NCBI RefSeq assembly: GCF_000341345.1
Contig: NC_020302.1
Span: 2,088,075 to 2,152,074, forward strand
From: Corynebacterium halotolerans YIM 70093 = DSM 44683
GTDB taxonomy: Bacteria > Actinomycetota > Actinomycetes > Mycobacteriales > Mycobacteriaceae
Direction of reading: 5' to 3'
Length of the DNA stretch: 64,000 bases
Shown here: one piece after another, positions 9,416 to 18,366 of the stretch
Position numbering within the stretch: position 1 is the first letter of the stretch
How the letters are laid out: the number at the start of each line of letters is the position of its first letter
The notes under the pieces: model-generated
Seen by the model: the letters and a program-made list of their open reading frames with translations, nothing else
What the model was told of the DNA's origin: nothing
The model's database searches: none
Position numbers and translations under genes: made by a program

Positions 9416-10635
9416 TAGGACCTACGCTCCCAGAATGCCGGGCCGAGGGGCTCAATGAAGTTGCCCCCGGCGACGAGGTAACCCTCTTCATCAACGGTGA
9501 TCGGCAGCTGCGGCAGAGCACGGGCGGCCGGACCGAAGACCGGCTTGCCGTACTGCAGCGCGTCGAACTGCGACTGGTGGCACGGGCACAGGATGCGGTT
9601 GGTCTGCTGCTCGTACAGCGACGTGGGGCAGCCGACGTGCGTGCAGATCTTCGAGTAGGCGTAGTAGTCGCCGTAGTGGAAGTCCTCCTGGCCCTCGCGC
9701 TCGATGACACGCTCGGCGTCGGCGGTGCGCAGACGGATCAGCATGACGGCGTTGCGCGGGCCGTGGATGGAGTGCATGTGGTTCTCGTAGACGTCACGCT
9801 GCGGATCGTAGAGATCACCGTCGTTGACGTCCTCCGCCGCGAGCGGGAAGACGGTGTCCATGCCGCCGGCGTCCAGATCCTCCGGGCGCACGCGCACGAG
9901 ACGGGAGACGCCGGCGGTGGTGAAGTGGGTGCCGGTCGGGCCGCTGTGCTCCTCGGCGATGGCGCCGGTGTCCCGGGCCAGATACAGCTTGACGCCGTTC
10001 TCATGCAGGGTCCAGCCGGAGGTCCACAGGGTGCCGTCGCCGTGGTAAGTCATCTCGCCGCGCTTCCACGGGTTCTTGACCATGCCGCCCAGCGGGGCGA
10101 TGACGACCAGACCGGCGAGGACACCGGCCGCACCGAGCAGGCCCTTCATGGCCTTGCGGCGGCCGAGGGTGGAGGTGGTCCACGCGTCGTTCAGCAGTGC
10201 GGTGACGGTGCGGCGGTCGACCTCGTCGGACGGGCCGTCGTGACGGCGCTGCACCGAGATCTCCTCCGGGATGATCCGCTGCACGTAGAGCACGCAGGCG
10301 AAACCGAGGGCGAGGATGGAGATACCCGAGGTCAGACCCAGCAGCGGGGTGTAGAGGGTGAACATCCCCAGGTTCTCGTCGCCGTGGCCCTGGTACTGCC
10401 AGGGCCAGAACAGGTAGACGCCGAGGAAGGCGATGGCGGCGACAATTCCGATGACCAGCCAGATGCTGATGCCGCGGGCGGCACGCTTCTCGGCCGGGTC
10501 ATTCGGGACCGGGAAGCGCTCCTTGCGGTAGGCGACCGTCACTTCGTCGAGCTCGGTGCCCAGACGCGCGAGGTCGTCGTTGCTCATCGAGTTGAGTTCT
10601 TGAGCGGTGTAGTTCTTCTTCACTTCGTTACTCAT
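9415..10635 (-). CDS. qcrA: cytochrome bc1 complex Rieske iron-sulfur subunit
   Basis: A 406-residue Rieske protein of the actinobacterial type, with three N-terminal membrane helices (about residues 52-72, 90-118 and 165-185) instead of one. The [2Fe-2S] cluster ligands are in CTHVGCPTS and CPCHQSQFD near the C-terminus. It carries electrons from menaquinol to cytochrome cc. The ATG at 10635 is chosen because it overlaps the qcrC stop as ATGA; an earlier in-frame start would add six residues inside qcrC. The stop overlaps the start of qcrB. Confidence 0.97.
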   Translation of the reverse strand: MSNEVKKNYTAQELNSMSNDDLARLGTELDEVTVAYRKERFPVPNDPAEKRAARGISIWLVIGIVAAIAFLGVYLFWPWQYQGHGDENLGMFTLYTPLLGLTSGISILALGFACVLYVQRIIPEEISVQRRHDGPSDEVDRRTVTALLNDAWTTSTLGRRKAMKGLLGAAGVLAGLVVIAPLGGMVKNPWKRGEMTYHGDGTLWTSGWTLHENGVKLYLARDTGAIAEEHSGPTGTHFTTAGVSRLVRVRPEDLDAGGMDTVFPLAAEDVNDGDLYDPQRDVYENHMHSIHGPRNAVMLIRLRTADAERVIEREGQEDFHYGDYYAYSKICTHVGCPTSLYEQQTNRILCPCHQSQFDALQYGKPVFGPAARALPQLPITVDEEGYLVAGGNFIEPLGPAFWERRS

Positions 10636-11519
10636 GAGCGCGATCCAATCCACATAGCTGCACCGGCGAGCACGGTGATGCCGACGATCCAGATGAACAT
10701 GCCTTCAGCGACCGGGCCCAGTCCGCCGAGGGACCAGCCGCCCGGGCTCGGGGTCTCACCGGCGCTCTTGATGAAGGCGATGATGTCCTTCTTCTCTTCA
10801 GCGGAGAGCTGGCGGTCGGCGAACTTCGGCATGTTCTGCGGGCCGGTGAGCATCGCCTGGTAGATCTCCTGCTCATTGGCGGGATCCAGCGGCGGGGCGT
10901 ACTTACCGGAGGACAGTGAGCCGCCCTGGCCGGTGAAGTTGTGGCAGGAGGCGCAGTTCATGCGGAACAGCTCGGAGCCGCGGGCGACGTCCTCGGGCTG
11001 GATCTGGCCGTTGTAGTTGGAGCCGCGGAGCGACTCCATGGCGATGGTGCCGTCCTCGTTGTAGACGAGCTCGGGGCCACCGCCGTTGGCGGCGACGTAG
11101 GCCGCGAGGGCCAGGGCCTGCGCCTCGGTGTAGCGCGGGGTCTTGCGCTCGGCCTGGGCGTCGTTCGACATCATCGGCATGCGGCCGGAGTGAACCTGGA
11201 AGTAGACGCTGCCCTCGCCCACGCCGATCAGGGACGGGCCACGGTCGGGCACGCCCTGCAGGTTGGCGCCGTGGCAGGTGATGCAGGCGACGTCGTAGAG
11301 GTCCTTGCCCTCCTGGATCACGGCCTGGTCGTCCCGCTGCGCGGTGGCGACCTGGGCGTCCGGGGTCAGGGCGGTGGCCAGGACACCGGCGCCGGTGAGG
11401 CCCAGAGTCAATGCCAGGGCGCCGGCGCCGGTCCGACGCAGCTTGCGCCGGTTCCGGGCCTTCTTGGCCGAAGCTGTCGACTTCTCGGACTGCTCGGCGT
11501 TGTTCGAATTGGTTTCCAT
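10632..11519 (-). CDS. qcrC: cytochrome bc1 complex dihaem cytochrome c subunit
   Basis: A 295-residue dihaem cytochrome cc. An N-terminal membrane anchor is preceded by a Lys/Arg-rich cytoplasmic segment. Two cytochrome c domains carry the haem-binding motifs CITCH and CASCH, and a C-terminal helix spans about residues 270-290. In organisms lacking soluble cytochrome c, as Corynebacterium does, this subunit passes electrons directly to the CuA centre of CtaC. Two adjacent ATGs exist; the second is chosen because AAAAGGA is then five bases away. The stop overlaps qcrA by ATGA. Confidence 0.96.
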   Translation of the reverse strand: METNSNNAEQSEKSTASAKKARNRRKLRRTGAGALALTLGLTGAGVLATALTPDAQVATAQRDDQAVIQEGKDLYDVACITCHGANLQGVPDRGPSLIGVGEGSVYFQVHSGRMPMMSNDAQAERKTPRYTEAQALALAAYVAANGGGPELVYNEDGTIAMESLRGSNYNGQIQPEDVARGSELFRMNCASCHNFTGQGGSLSSGKYAPPLDPANEQEIYQAMLTGPQNMPKFADRQLSAEEKKDIIAFIKSAGETPSPGGWSLGGLGPVAEGMFIWIVGITVLAGAAMWIGSRS

Positions 11520-11591
11520 CATTTTCCTTTTAGAAAACTCGTGAACGGAAAGTGAAGGGCTGTAGGCCGAGGGATCTCGGCGGACTACGGC

Positions 11592-12206
11592 CTACTGAAT
11601 GAGGTAGATGACGATGAAGACGCCGATCCAGATGACGTCGACGAAGTGCCAGTAGTAGGAGGTCACCATGGCGGCGGTGGCCTGCGCCGGCGTGAACTTC
11701 GCCTTGGTGATGCGGAGCAGCACCACGATGAACGCGATGATGCCGGCGGTCACGTGCGCCATGTGGAAGCCCGTGATGATGTAGAACACGGAGCCGAACA
11801 CACTCGACTGGATGGTCACACCGTGGGAGATCATCTCGTAGTACTCGAAGGCCACGAGACCGAGGAAGATCACACCGAGGGCGACGGTGACCCCGAGCCA
11901 GCGCCTCAGCTTGAAAACATCACCCCTTTCAGCCGCGAAAACGCCGAACTGCGAGGTAACGGAGGAGGTGATCAGAATCGCGGTGATGATTGCCCCGTAC
12001 ACCACGTTGAGATGGGCCGTCTGCTCCGACCAGTCACCTGCCTGACCGTTGGCACGCGACGTGAAGTACATCGCGAACAGTCCGGCGAAGAACATCAATT
12101 CCTGAGACAGGAACACGATCGTGCCGACACTGACCATGTTGGGGCGGTTCAGTGCGTCGACACGCGGTGTTGCTGTCGTTGCTTGGTTTGAAACTGCGCT
12201 CGTCAC
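11592..12206 (-). CDS. ctaE: cytochrome c oxidase subunit III
   Basis: A 204-residue membrane protein with five hydrophobic helices, the usual short bacterial form of aa3 oxidase subunit III. The N-terminal region contains RPNMVSVGTIVFLSQELMFF, a well-conserved corynebacterial stretch. It stabilises the oxidase and its proton uptake. The GTG at 12206 (VTSAVSNQ) is chosen by resemblance to the remembered family N-terminus; a longer frame would add 21 unlike residues. It heads ctaE-qcrC-qcrA-qcrB, with 72 bases to qcrC. Confidence 0.94.
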   Translation of the reverse strand: MTSAVSNQATTATPRVDALNRPNMVSVGTIVFLSQELMFFAGLFAMYFTSRANGQAGDWSEQTAHLNVVYGAIITAILITSSVTSQFGVFAAERGDVFKLRRWLGVTVALGVIFLGLVAFEYYEMISHGVTIQSSVFGSVFYIITGFHMAHVTAGIIAFIVVLLRITKAKFTPAQATAAMVTSYYWHFVDVIWIGVFIVIYLIQ

Positions 12207-12680
12207 GTAGAACAGTATGGCTGTTCCGGGGCGAGAAGTCACTTCATCTCCCCCCGCTCTCGGGAGCAAAAGAGAGAGTCAACCTGCGGTTTTGGCCCCG
12301 CTCCGCGGTTTCTGAAAAATTTCGCCACCCCCGGGAACTTTTCGACCCCGGCATCCGACGCAGCGTTCCCGCAGGTCACCTCTCCCGATTCGGCCACCAC
12401 ACCCCGGGCGGCGACTGATTGTCGATATCCTACCCCACGACACGCCGGACAGCATCGAATCGACTCACCGCGCCCCGGAGATACAAATCACACCGGGTCG
12501 GGCCGTTTTGCCTCGACTTCATACTTTCGAATGACCCCTGCTTCCAGCACTTTCCCGTTCGGGTTGCGGGAAGGGGCGAAAGCCCCGGTGCAGCCGGGCC
12601 GCGCCCCACTCCCCGCATGGGCCGGTCGTGGCTCCCGGGCGCCGTGCCCTTCTCCCCCACCACGCGGGTGCGGGATCCAC
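12207..12680. other. intergenic leader region upstream of ctaE
   Basis: No gene is seen. The stretch must carry the ctaE-qcrCAB promoter. At 12565-12617 there are competing stems: GGGGC at 12573-12577 can pair either with the close GCCCC at 12582-12586, or, as part of a longer arm starting TGCGGG, with 12603-12617. This mutually exclusive pairing lies about 360 bases before the ctaE start and could be a folded leader, or merely GC-rich DNA. Confidence 0.4.
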
Positions 12681-12711
12681 AAAACGGCGCCCGCGGTGAA
12701 CGCGGACGCCG
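12681..12711 (-). terminator. rho-independent terminator after ctaF
   Basis: On the minus strand CGGCGTCCGCG and CGCGGGCGCCG form a near-perfect GC stem around TTCAC, followed by TTTT. It lies 38 bases beyond the ctaF stop and would separate ctaC-ctaF from the ctaE operon. Confidence 0.8.
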
Positions 12712-12748
12712 TGAGCTCGTGTGGCGTGTGCTTCTCAGGCGGCGAAGA

Positions 12749-13180
12749 CTAGTGCTTCTCCCTCGGCATGCCGTACTGCAGATTGAGCATGGTGCAGGCC
12801 CAGATGAGGAGCGCGGCGCCGAGAGCGATCATCCAGTAGTGCCAGAAGGCGATGCCGTAGGCGAGAACCAGGATGCTCGCGGACATGACCACCGGCCAGA
12901 TGGAGCCCGGGGAGAAGAAGCCGAGGATGCCGGCCTTGTCCTCCACCTCGGCCTCCTCCCAGTCCTCCGGGAGCACGTCGGCGCGGCGCTCGGTGATGTT
13001 GAGGTAGACGGCGAGCATCATCGCCAGCCCGAAAGAGAGGACCAGGGCGGTGATGCCGGCCCACTCTGAACCTCCGTAGTTAGCGTCGTCCTCGACGAAA
13101 GTGGTAGCGAGAATGTAGATCAGGGCGAGAACACCCAGGAATGCCGCAATGGCGTAAATGACTTTTGAACCAGCTCGCAT
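12749..13180 (-). CDS. ctaF: cytochrome c oxidase subunit 4 (actinobacterial CtaF)
   Basis: A 143-residue protein with four predicted membrane helices (about residues 7-25, 38-60, 90-108 and 110-130) and a charged loop with DVLPEDWEEAE between the second and third. This is the actinobacteria-specific fourth subunit of aa3 oxidase (DUF2537/CtaF type). It lies 15 bases after the ctaC stop with GGAGAACAAC before its ATG, so the two genes form one transcript. A good terminator follows. The subunit is required for assembly of the corynebacterial bcc-aa3 supercomplex, according to work on C. glutamicum. Confidence 0.93.
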   Translation of the reverse strand: MRAGSKVIYAIAAFLGVLALIYILATTFVEDDANYGGSEWAGITALVLSFGLAMMLAVYLNITERRADVLPEDWEEAEVEDKAGILGFFSPGSIWPVVMSASILVLAYGIAFWHYWMIALGAALLIWACTMLNLQYGMPREKH

Positions 13181-13195
13181 GTTGTTCTCCTCGCC

Positions 13196-14287
13196 TTAAA
13201 CGTTCTGGTTGGGGACGTCGAAGTTCTCGCCGTCGTTGGTCTGACGGGAAGAGTTGAACGGCCTGGTGGTCACCGCGAAGGGCTCCTCACCGATCGACGC
13301 CAGTGCCTCGGAGTTCGGGGCCTCCGGGTTGTCGAGACGGAACGCCATGTAGTCGGTGAACTGCTCGGGGGAGACAACACGGAGCTCGAAGTTCATCATC
13401 GCATGGTAGGTGCCGCACATCTCGGCGCAGCGGCCGACGAAGGCACCCTCTTCCTCGATGGCCTCGATCTGGAAGGAGCCCTGCTGCTGGTTCTGCTCCG
13501 GGTGGGCCATGACGTCACGCTTGAACAGGAACTCCGGGACCCAGAAGGAGTGGACCACGTCGCCGGAGGCCAGATCGAACTGGATTGTGGTGTTGGACGG
13601 GAGAACCAGAACCGGGACCTCCTCGGTGGTGCCGAGGGTCTCGACCTCGTTGTACCTCAGGTAGGACAGGTCACCCTTGGAGGTGCCGTGGATCGGGTTG
13701 GCGTTGCGCAGTTCCTCGGAGTCATGCTTGGTCTCCTCGGCGATGGCCTGACGCTCTTCGTCGATGCCATCGTATTCGGAGCCCGTCGGGCTCAGATCGG
13801 CGCCGATGTTCTGGTAACCGAACTTCCAGTTCCACTGGAAGGCCGTGACGTCGACTGTCACGTCCGGATCCTTGTCCAGGGCGACGACCTTCTGCTGCGT
13901 CTGGACGGTGAAGAAGAAGATCACCATGACGATGACGATCGGAATGATCGTCAGTGCCAGCTCAAGTGGAACGTTGTACTGGAGCTGCTTCGGGAACTCG
14001 CCCTTGCCCTGCTTCTCGGCCTTGCTGGCGCTCCACTTGAAGATCGCCCACAGGAACAGGGCCCACATGATCACGCCGATAATCCAGGCGGCGACCCAGA
14101 CCCAGACCCAGAAGTTGTACATCGCCTCACCCTCAGGGGTGATGGGGTCCGGCCAGCCCATGTCCAGAATCCGGCTCACGGATTCCGGCGCGGCGATATC
14201 GCAGCCGGCCAGAGCCAAACCGCCGAGGGCCACAACGCCGGCGAGACCCGCCTTGCGGGCGAAGCCACGCTTATTTCGCTGTTCCAC
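13196..14287 (-). CDS. ctaC: cytochrome c oxidase subunit II (CuA lipoprotein)
   Basis: A 363-residue lipoprotein. The signal peptide ends at the lipobox LALAGC (cysteine near residue 29). Two membrane helices follow at about residues 65-88 and 108-130, then a cupredoxin domain. The CuA ligands are visible in CAEMCGTYHAMM plus an upstream His in VVHSFWVPEF. An insertion of charged residues in the cupredoxin domain (about residues 165-200) fits the enlarged corynebacterial form that docks to QcrC. GTG at 14287 is chosen because AGGAAGG precedes it and the signal peptide is then normal; a longer frame would add 29 residues. Confidence 0.95.
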   Translation of the reverse strand: MEQRNKRGFARKAGLAGVVALGGLALAGCDIAAPESVSRILDMGWPDPITPEGEAMYNFWVWVWVAAWIIGVIMWALFLWAIFKWSASKAEKQGKGEFPKQLQYNVPLELALTIIPIVIVMVIFFFTVQTQQKVVALDKDPDVTVDVTAFQWNWKFGYQNIGADLSPTGSEYDGIDEERQAIAEETKHDSEELRNANPIHGTSKGDLSYLRYNEVETLGTTEEVPVLVLPSNTTIQFDLASGDVVHSFWVPEFLFKRDVMAHPEQNQQQGSFQIEAIEEEGAFVGRCAEMCGTYHAMMNFELRVVSPEQFTDYMAFRLDNPEAPNSEALASIGEEPFAVTTRPFNSSRQTNDGENFDVPNQNV

Positions 14288-14761
14288 GTGTGTCTGCCTT
14301 CCTGTCCACACAAATTCTTTGAACACTTGTGAAGTATTCCTAACTAAGCAGGATAGTTCATGGACAGACTTCATCCACGCGGTTGTCTCCCGCCGAGCCG
14401 GATTCGCCCACAGAGGTGTCCCTATGAAGCACCCAGGATGTTACAGCCCATGTGCAGGAACCGGCGAATGTCCCCTTCCCCCTCACTACCCGGCTGTTAG
14501 ACAATTCACAGGCGGAAATGGGTGGCATCATCCGAAAGTTCCCACCCATGGGGGGTTCTTTTCTCCCCCTCCCCCTTTTCCGGTCCTCCCCGGGGCCACC
14601 GACGGGAAGTGGGAGTATCCTCTACCGGTTGTCTCCGCCACACCGTCAGCACCTGAGACGCCGCCCTGTCCGTGGCGCGTTCACACCTTGTACCGGACGG
14701 GCCGTAAGGTGGGACCATCACTTCTCGCCTGTCCCATATATAGAGGAGAACATCAACCACC
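14288..14761. other. divergent promoter region between ctaC and asnB
   Basis: 474 bases with no gene. It must hold two outward promoters. Before asnB the leader contains TATATAGAGGAGAAC, giving a GAGGAG ribosome binding site 13 bases before the ATG. On the other side AT-rich DNA between 14290 and 14360 precedes ctaC. No operator palindrome could be named with confidence. Confidence 0.5.
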
Positions 14762-16684
14762 ATGTGCGGGCTTCTTGGCATGCTGACGAGCAACGCGAAT
14801 GCGGCACAGTTCACCGACGCCGTGGAAAGGGCACTGCCGTGCATGCGCCACCGCGGCCCCGACGAGGCCGGTAGCTGGCACGACGAGGACGTCGTCTACG
14901 GGTTCAACCGTCTGTCCATCATTGATCTGGAGCACTCCCACCAGCCGCTGCGGTGGGGGCCGGCCGAGTCGCCGGAGCGCTACGCGCTGACGTTCAACGG
15001 CGAGATCTACAACTACCTGGAACTGCGCGAGGAGCTCCAGGACCTCGGGTACACCTTCCACACCTCCGGCGACTCCGAGACGATCGTCGTCGGATACCAC
15101 CACTGGGGAGAGAAGGTCGTCGAGCACCTGCGCGGCATGTTCGGCATCGCCATCTGGGACACCCGGGAGAAGGTGCTGTTCCTGGCGCGCGACCAGTTCG
15201 GCATCAAGCCGCTCTACTACGCCACGACCGCCGCCGGCACGGCCTTCAGCTCGGAGAAGAAGTCCCTCCTGGAGATGGCCCCGGAGCTGGGTCTAGATCT
15301 GGACCTTGACCGCCGCGCGATCGAGCATTACGTGGACCTGCAGTACGTCCCCGAGCCGGAGAGCCTGCACACCGGCATCCGCCGCCTCGAGTCCGGCTGC
15401 ACCGCCACCCTGCGTCCGGGAGGGGAGGTCGTCGCCAGGCGCTACTTCAAGCCGAACTTCGACGTCACCCCGGTCCCCAAGGGCCGTGAACAGGACCTGT
15501 TCGACCGGATCGCCCACGCGTTGGAGGACTCCGTCGCCAAGCACATGCGCGCCGACGTCACGGTGGGCTCCTTCCTCTCCGGCGGCATCGACTCCACCGC
15601 CATCGCCGCCCTGGCCAAGCGCCACAACCCGGATCTGCTGACCTTCACCACCGGCTTCGAGCGCGAGGGCTACTCCGAGGTCGACGTCGCCGCCGAATCC
15701 GCCGCGGCCATCGGCGTCGAGCACATCGTCAAGGTCGTCTCCCCCGAGGAATACGCCGATGCCATCCCGAAGATCATGTGGTACCTCGACGACCCGGTCG
15801 CCGACCCGTCGCTGGTGCCGCTGTACTTCGTCGCGGCCGAGGCCCGCAAGCATGTCAAGGTCGTGCTCTCCGGCGAGGGCGCCGACGAGCTCTTCGGCGG
15901 CTACACCATCTACAAGGAGCCGCTGTCGCTCGCGCCCTTCGAGAAAATCCCCTCCCCGCTGCGCAAGGGGTTGCGGAAGCTCGGGCAGGTGCTCCCCGAC
16001 GGCATGAAGGGCAAGTCTCTGCTCGATCGCGGCACCATGACCATGGAGGAGCGCTACTACGGCAACGCCCGCTCCTTCAATTTCGAGCAGCTGCAGCGCG
16101 TGCTGCCCTGGGCGAAGCCCGAGTGGGACCACCGCGAGGTCACTGCCCCGGTCTACGAGGTCAACAGACACATGGACCCGGTCGCCCGGATGCAGCACCT
16201 GGATCTGTTCACCTGGATGCGTGGCGACATCCTGGTCAAGGCCGACAAGATCAACATGGCCAACTCCCTGGAGCTGCGCGTGCCGTTCCTGGACAAGGAG
16301 GTCTTCAACGTCGCCCAGACCATCCCGCACGACCTGAAGATCGCTGACGGCACCACCAAGTACGCGCTGCGCAAGGCGCTCGAGCAGATCGTCCCGCCGC
16401 ACGTGCTGCACCGCAGGAAGCTGGGTTTCCCGGTGCCGATGCGCCACTGGCTGGCCGGCGACGAGCTGTACGGCTGGGCCCAGGACACCATCACCGAGTC
16501 CCAGACTGATGAGATCTTCGACCGCGGGCAGGTCCTGGAGATGCTCAAGGAGCACCGCGACGGCGTCACCGACCACTCGCGCCGCCTGTGGACCGTGCTG
16601 GCGTTCATGGTCTGGCACGGCATCTTCATGGAGAAGCGCATCGATCCGAAGATCGAGCGGAAGGATTACCCGGTCGACCTCTGA
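14762..16684 (+). CDS. asnB: asparagine synthase, glutamine-hydrolysing (LtsA)
   Basis: A 640-residue class B asparagine synthetase. After removal of Met1, Cys2 (MCGLLGM) is the nucleophile of the N-terminal glutaminase domain. The synthetase domain starts near residue 240, with the pyrophosphate loop SGGIDST and a second conserved block SGEGADELFGGY. It makes asparagine from aspartate, glutamine and ATP. In C. glutamicum the gene at this position, ltsA, affects lysozyme sensitivity through the cell wall, probably by amidating a wall precursor. The divergent position next to ctaC is the same. The terminator at 16726 ends the transcript. Confidence 0.93.
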   Translation: MCGLLGMLTSNANAAQFTDAVERALPCMRHRGPDEAGSWHDEDVVYGFNRLSIIDLEHSHQPLRWGPAESPERYALTFNGEIYNYLELREELQDLGYTFHTSGDSETIVVGYHHWGEKVVEHLRGMFGIAIWDTREKVLFLARDQFGIKPLYYATTAAGTAFSSEKKSLLEMAPELGLDLDLDRRAIEHYVDLQYVPEPESLHTGIRRLESGCTATLRPGGEVVARRYFKPNFDVTPVPKGREQDLFDRIAHALEDSVAKHMRADVTVGSFLSGGIDSTAIAALAKRHNPDLLTFTTGFEREGYSEVDVAAESAAAIGVEHIVKVVSPEEYADAIPKIMWYLDDPVADPSLVPLYFVAAEARKHVKVVLSGEGADELFGGYTIYKEPLSLAPFEKIPSPLRKGLRKLGQVLPDGMKGKSLLDRGTMTMEERYYGNARSFNFEQLQRVLPWAKPEWDHREVTAPVYEVNRHMDPVARMQHLDLFTWMRGDILVKADKINMANSLELRVPFLDKEVFNVAQTIPHDLKIADGTTKYALRKALEQIVPPHVLHRRKLGFPVPMRHWLAGDELYGWAQDTITESQTDEIFDRGQVLEMLKEHRDGVTDHSRRLWTVLAFMVWHGIFMEKRIDPKIERKDYPVDL

Positions 16685-16725
16685 TCCTGGCTGACCGCCG
16701 ACAGCTGACCGTCGGGTTTTGACGG

Positions 16726-16770
16726 CCCCCGCTCACCCTCCTCTCGGAGGGTGGGCGGGGGTCTCGTCTT
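16726..16770 (+). terminator. terminator of asnB
   Basis: CCCCCGCTCACCCTCC pairs perfectly with GGAGGGTGGGCGGGGG around a four-base loop, followed by TCTCGTCTT. It lies 42 bases after the asnB stop codon. Confidence 0.85.
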
Positions 16771-16869
16771 GGGCGGGGGTCCGTTTCCCGTACCGTCACT
16801 GTGACGCCCGGGTCCGCGGTGCCGTCCCGCGCAGGGCACGTCGGCCGTCCCACGCTCCCCCGCGAACGC

Positions 16870-16908
16870 AAACGGCGCCCTCTCCCCACCTCGGGGAAGG
16901 GGCGCCGC
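16870..16908 (-). terminator. terminator of the HesB-type gene
   Basis: On the minus strand CGGCGCCCCTTCCCC pairs with GGGGAGAGGGCGCCG around a five-base loop and is followed by TTTGCG. It lies 34 bases beyond the stop of the convergent HesB-type gene. Confidence 0.8.
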
Positions 16909-16941
16909 AATTTCTGCGAACTGAAGATCCGAACTGAAGGC

Positions 16942-17286
16942 CTAGTTGAAAGAGTCGCCGCAGGCGCAGGAGCCGCCGGCGTTCGGGTTGTCGATGGTGA
17001 AACCCTGTGCCTCGATGGTGTCGGAGAAGTCGATGCGTGCACCGGTCAGGTACGGCACGGACATCTTGTCCACGGTCAGGCGCACACCGCCGACCTCGTC
17101 GACCTTGTCGCCGTCGAGGGAACGGTCGTCGAAGTAGAGCTGGTAGCGCAGACCGGCGCAGCCGCCCGGCTGAACAGCGATACGCAGGGACAGATCGTCG
17201 CGACCCTCCTGGTCGAGCAGGGCCTTGGCCTTGGCAGCCGCGGATTCGGTGAGGATCACACCGGTGCTGGAGGTCGGGGCAGTCAT
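16942..17286 (-). CDS. HesB/IscA/ErpA-type iron-sulfur carrier
   Basis: A 114-residue A-type Fe-S carrier. The three conserved cysteines are present: one in QPGGCAGLRY and two in the C-terminal CACGDSF. The protein ligates an iron-sulfur cluster and hands it to target enzymes. Its neighbours in this window with Fe-S needs include LipA and the Rieske subunit. The ATG at 17286 follows AAGGAGAACAAT and is clearly better than the longer frame, which would add 37 residues. It is convergent with asnB, as in C. glutamicum. The symbol erpA would fit but is not certain. Confidence 0.9.
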   Translation of the reverse strand: MTAPTSSTGVILTESAAAKAKALLDQEGRDDLSLRIAVQPGGCAGLRYQLYFDDRSLDGDKVDEVGGVRLTVDKMSVPYLTGARIDFSDTIEAQGFTIDNPNAGGSCACGDSFN

Positions 17287-17541
17287 ATTGTTCTCCTTGC
17301 CTGTGTTACTTCGTGGTGCGCCAGGAACTCCCCGGCCAGCGGGGAAGCCTTTGTTGTCGCCCACCCTACTCCGGATGAGAAGGTAACGGTACCCCACGGG
17401 TTAGTACGGGATGACCGGTGACGATGGTGCGCTCCCCGGCGCGGGGGCGGAACAACACCATCTTAATTCACGGGCTCACTCGGTATAAACGCCTGGAGGC
17501 CGACCCGTATTCCCTCTCGGCCACATTTGCCTTGTAGCCTT

Positions 17542-18282
17542 ATGAGCGTGAAACTCCCCTGGCAGAAACCCGACGATTCCTCCCCGAACAAGGCCTCCTC
17601 GACCGCCGCCTCCGCGCTCGGCGCCGATGACACGGGCGCTGTGGCATCCGACGAGGCCGTTCCGCAGGAGAAGCGCCCCAAGGGCTACACCCCGCCGAAG
17701 GGCCGGCCCACCCCGAAGCGTCGCGAGGTCGAGATCGAGCGCGGCGTCATCCGCGATCCCAGCGGCGTGCCGCGCAATCAGGCGGAGGCGGCCGCCAGGC
17801 GCAAGGAACTGAAGAAGTCCATGTCCAAGGAGGAGTGGAAGGACTACAAGCGCAAGGAGCGCGAGGAGACCCGCCGCCGCCAGCGTGAGGCCCAGGCGGC
17901 CATGGATCGCGGCGAGGAGAAGTTCCTGCTGCCGCGCGACAAGGGTGAGGTCCGCCGCTACGTCCGCGACTGGGTGGACTCCCGCCGCTTCGTCAGCAAC
18001 GCCGTCATGCCGGTCGCCCTGGTCCTGCTCCTGGTCCTGCTGCTCGGTTCCGCGCTGCCCACGCTGGCCAACGTCACCTCGTTGGCCGGCATGGTCCTGA
18101 TCCTCGTCTTCCTCGTCGAGGGCATCTGGCTGGGCCGTTCCGTCAACAAGTCCGTGCGCGCGAAGTTCCCGGGCACCACGGAAACCGGTTTCGCCCTGGG
18201 CTTCTACGCCTACTCCCGCGCCACCCAGCCGCGTAAGTGGCGTACCCCGAAGCCGCGGGTGAAGATCGGCGACCAGGTGTAG
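17542..18282 (+). CDS. DUF3043 membrane protein
   Basis: A 246-residue actinobacterial protein of the DUF3043 family. The N-terminal half is hydrophilic and rich in Lys, Arg and Pro, with the conserved KGYTPPKGRPTPKRRE block at about residues 51-66. A charged helical stretch follows, then two membrane helices at about residues 155-175 and 180-200 and a short conserved tail. The function is unknown. It lies between the HesB-type gene and cobT exactly as in other corynebacteria. The start ATGAGCGTGAAACTCCC was chosen; an upstream in-frame start would add five residues without a better ribosome binding site. Confidence 0.88.
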   Translation: MSVKLPWQKPDDSSPNKASSTAASALGADDTGAVASDEAVPQEKRPKGYTPPKGRPTPKRREVEIERGVIRDPSGVPRNQAEAAARRKELKKSMSKEEWKDYKRKEREETRRRQREAQAAMDRGEEKFLLPRDKGEVRRYVRDWVDSRRFVSNAVMPVALVLLLVLLLGSALPTLANVTSLAGMVLILVFLVEGIWLGRSVNKSVRAKFPGTTETGFALGFYAYSRATQPRKWRTPKPRVKIGDQV

Positions 18283-18366
18283 CCGACGGATAACCGACTC
18301 CCCGGACTCGCTAGATTCGGGGGGTACGTGAGTATCCCCTCCCCCGCCCACCGACCAGGAGAATCC

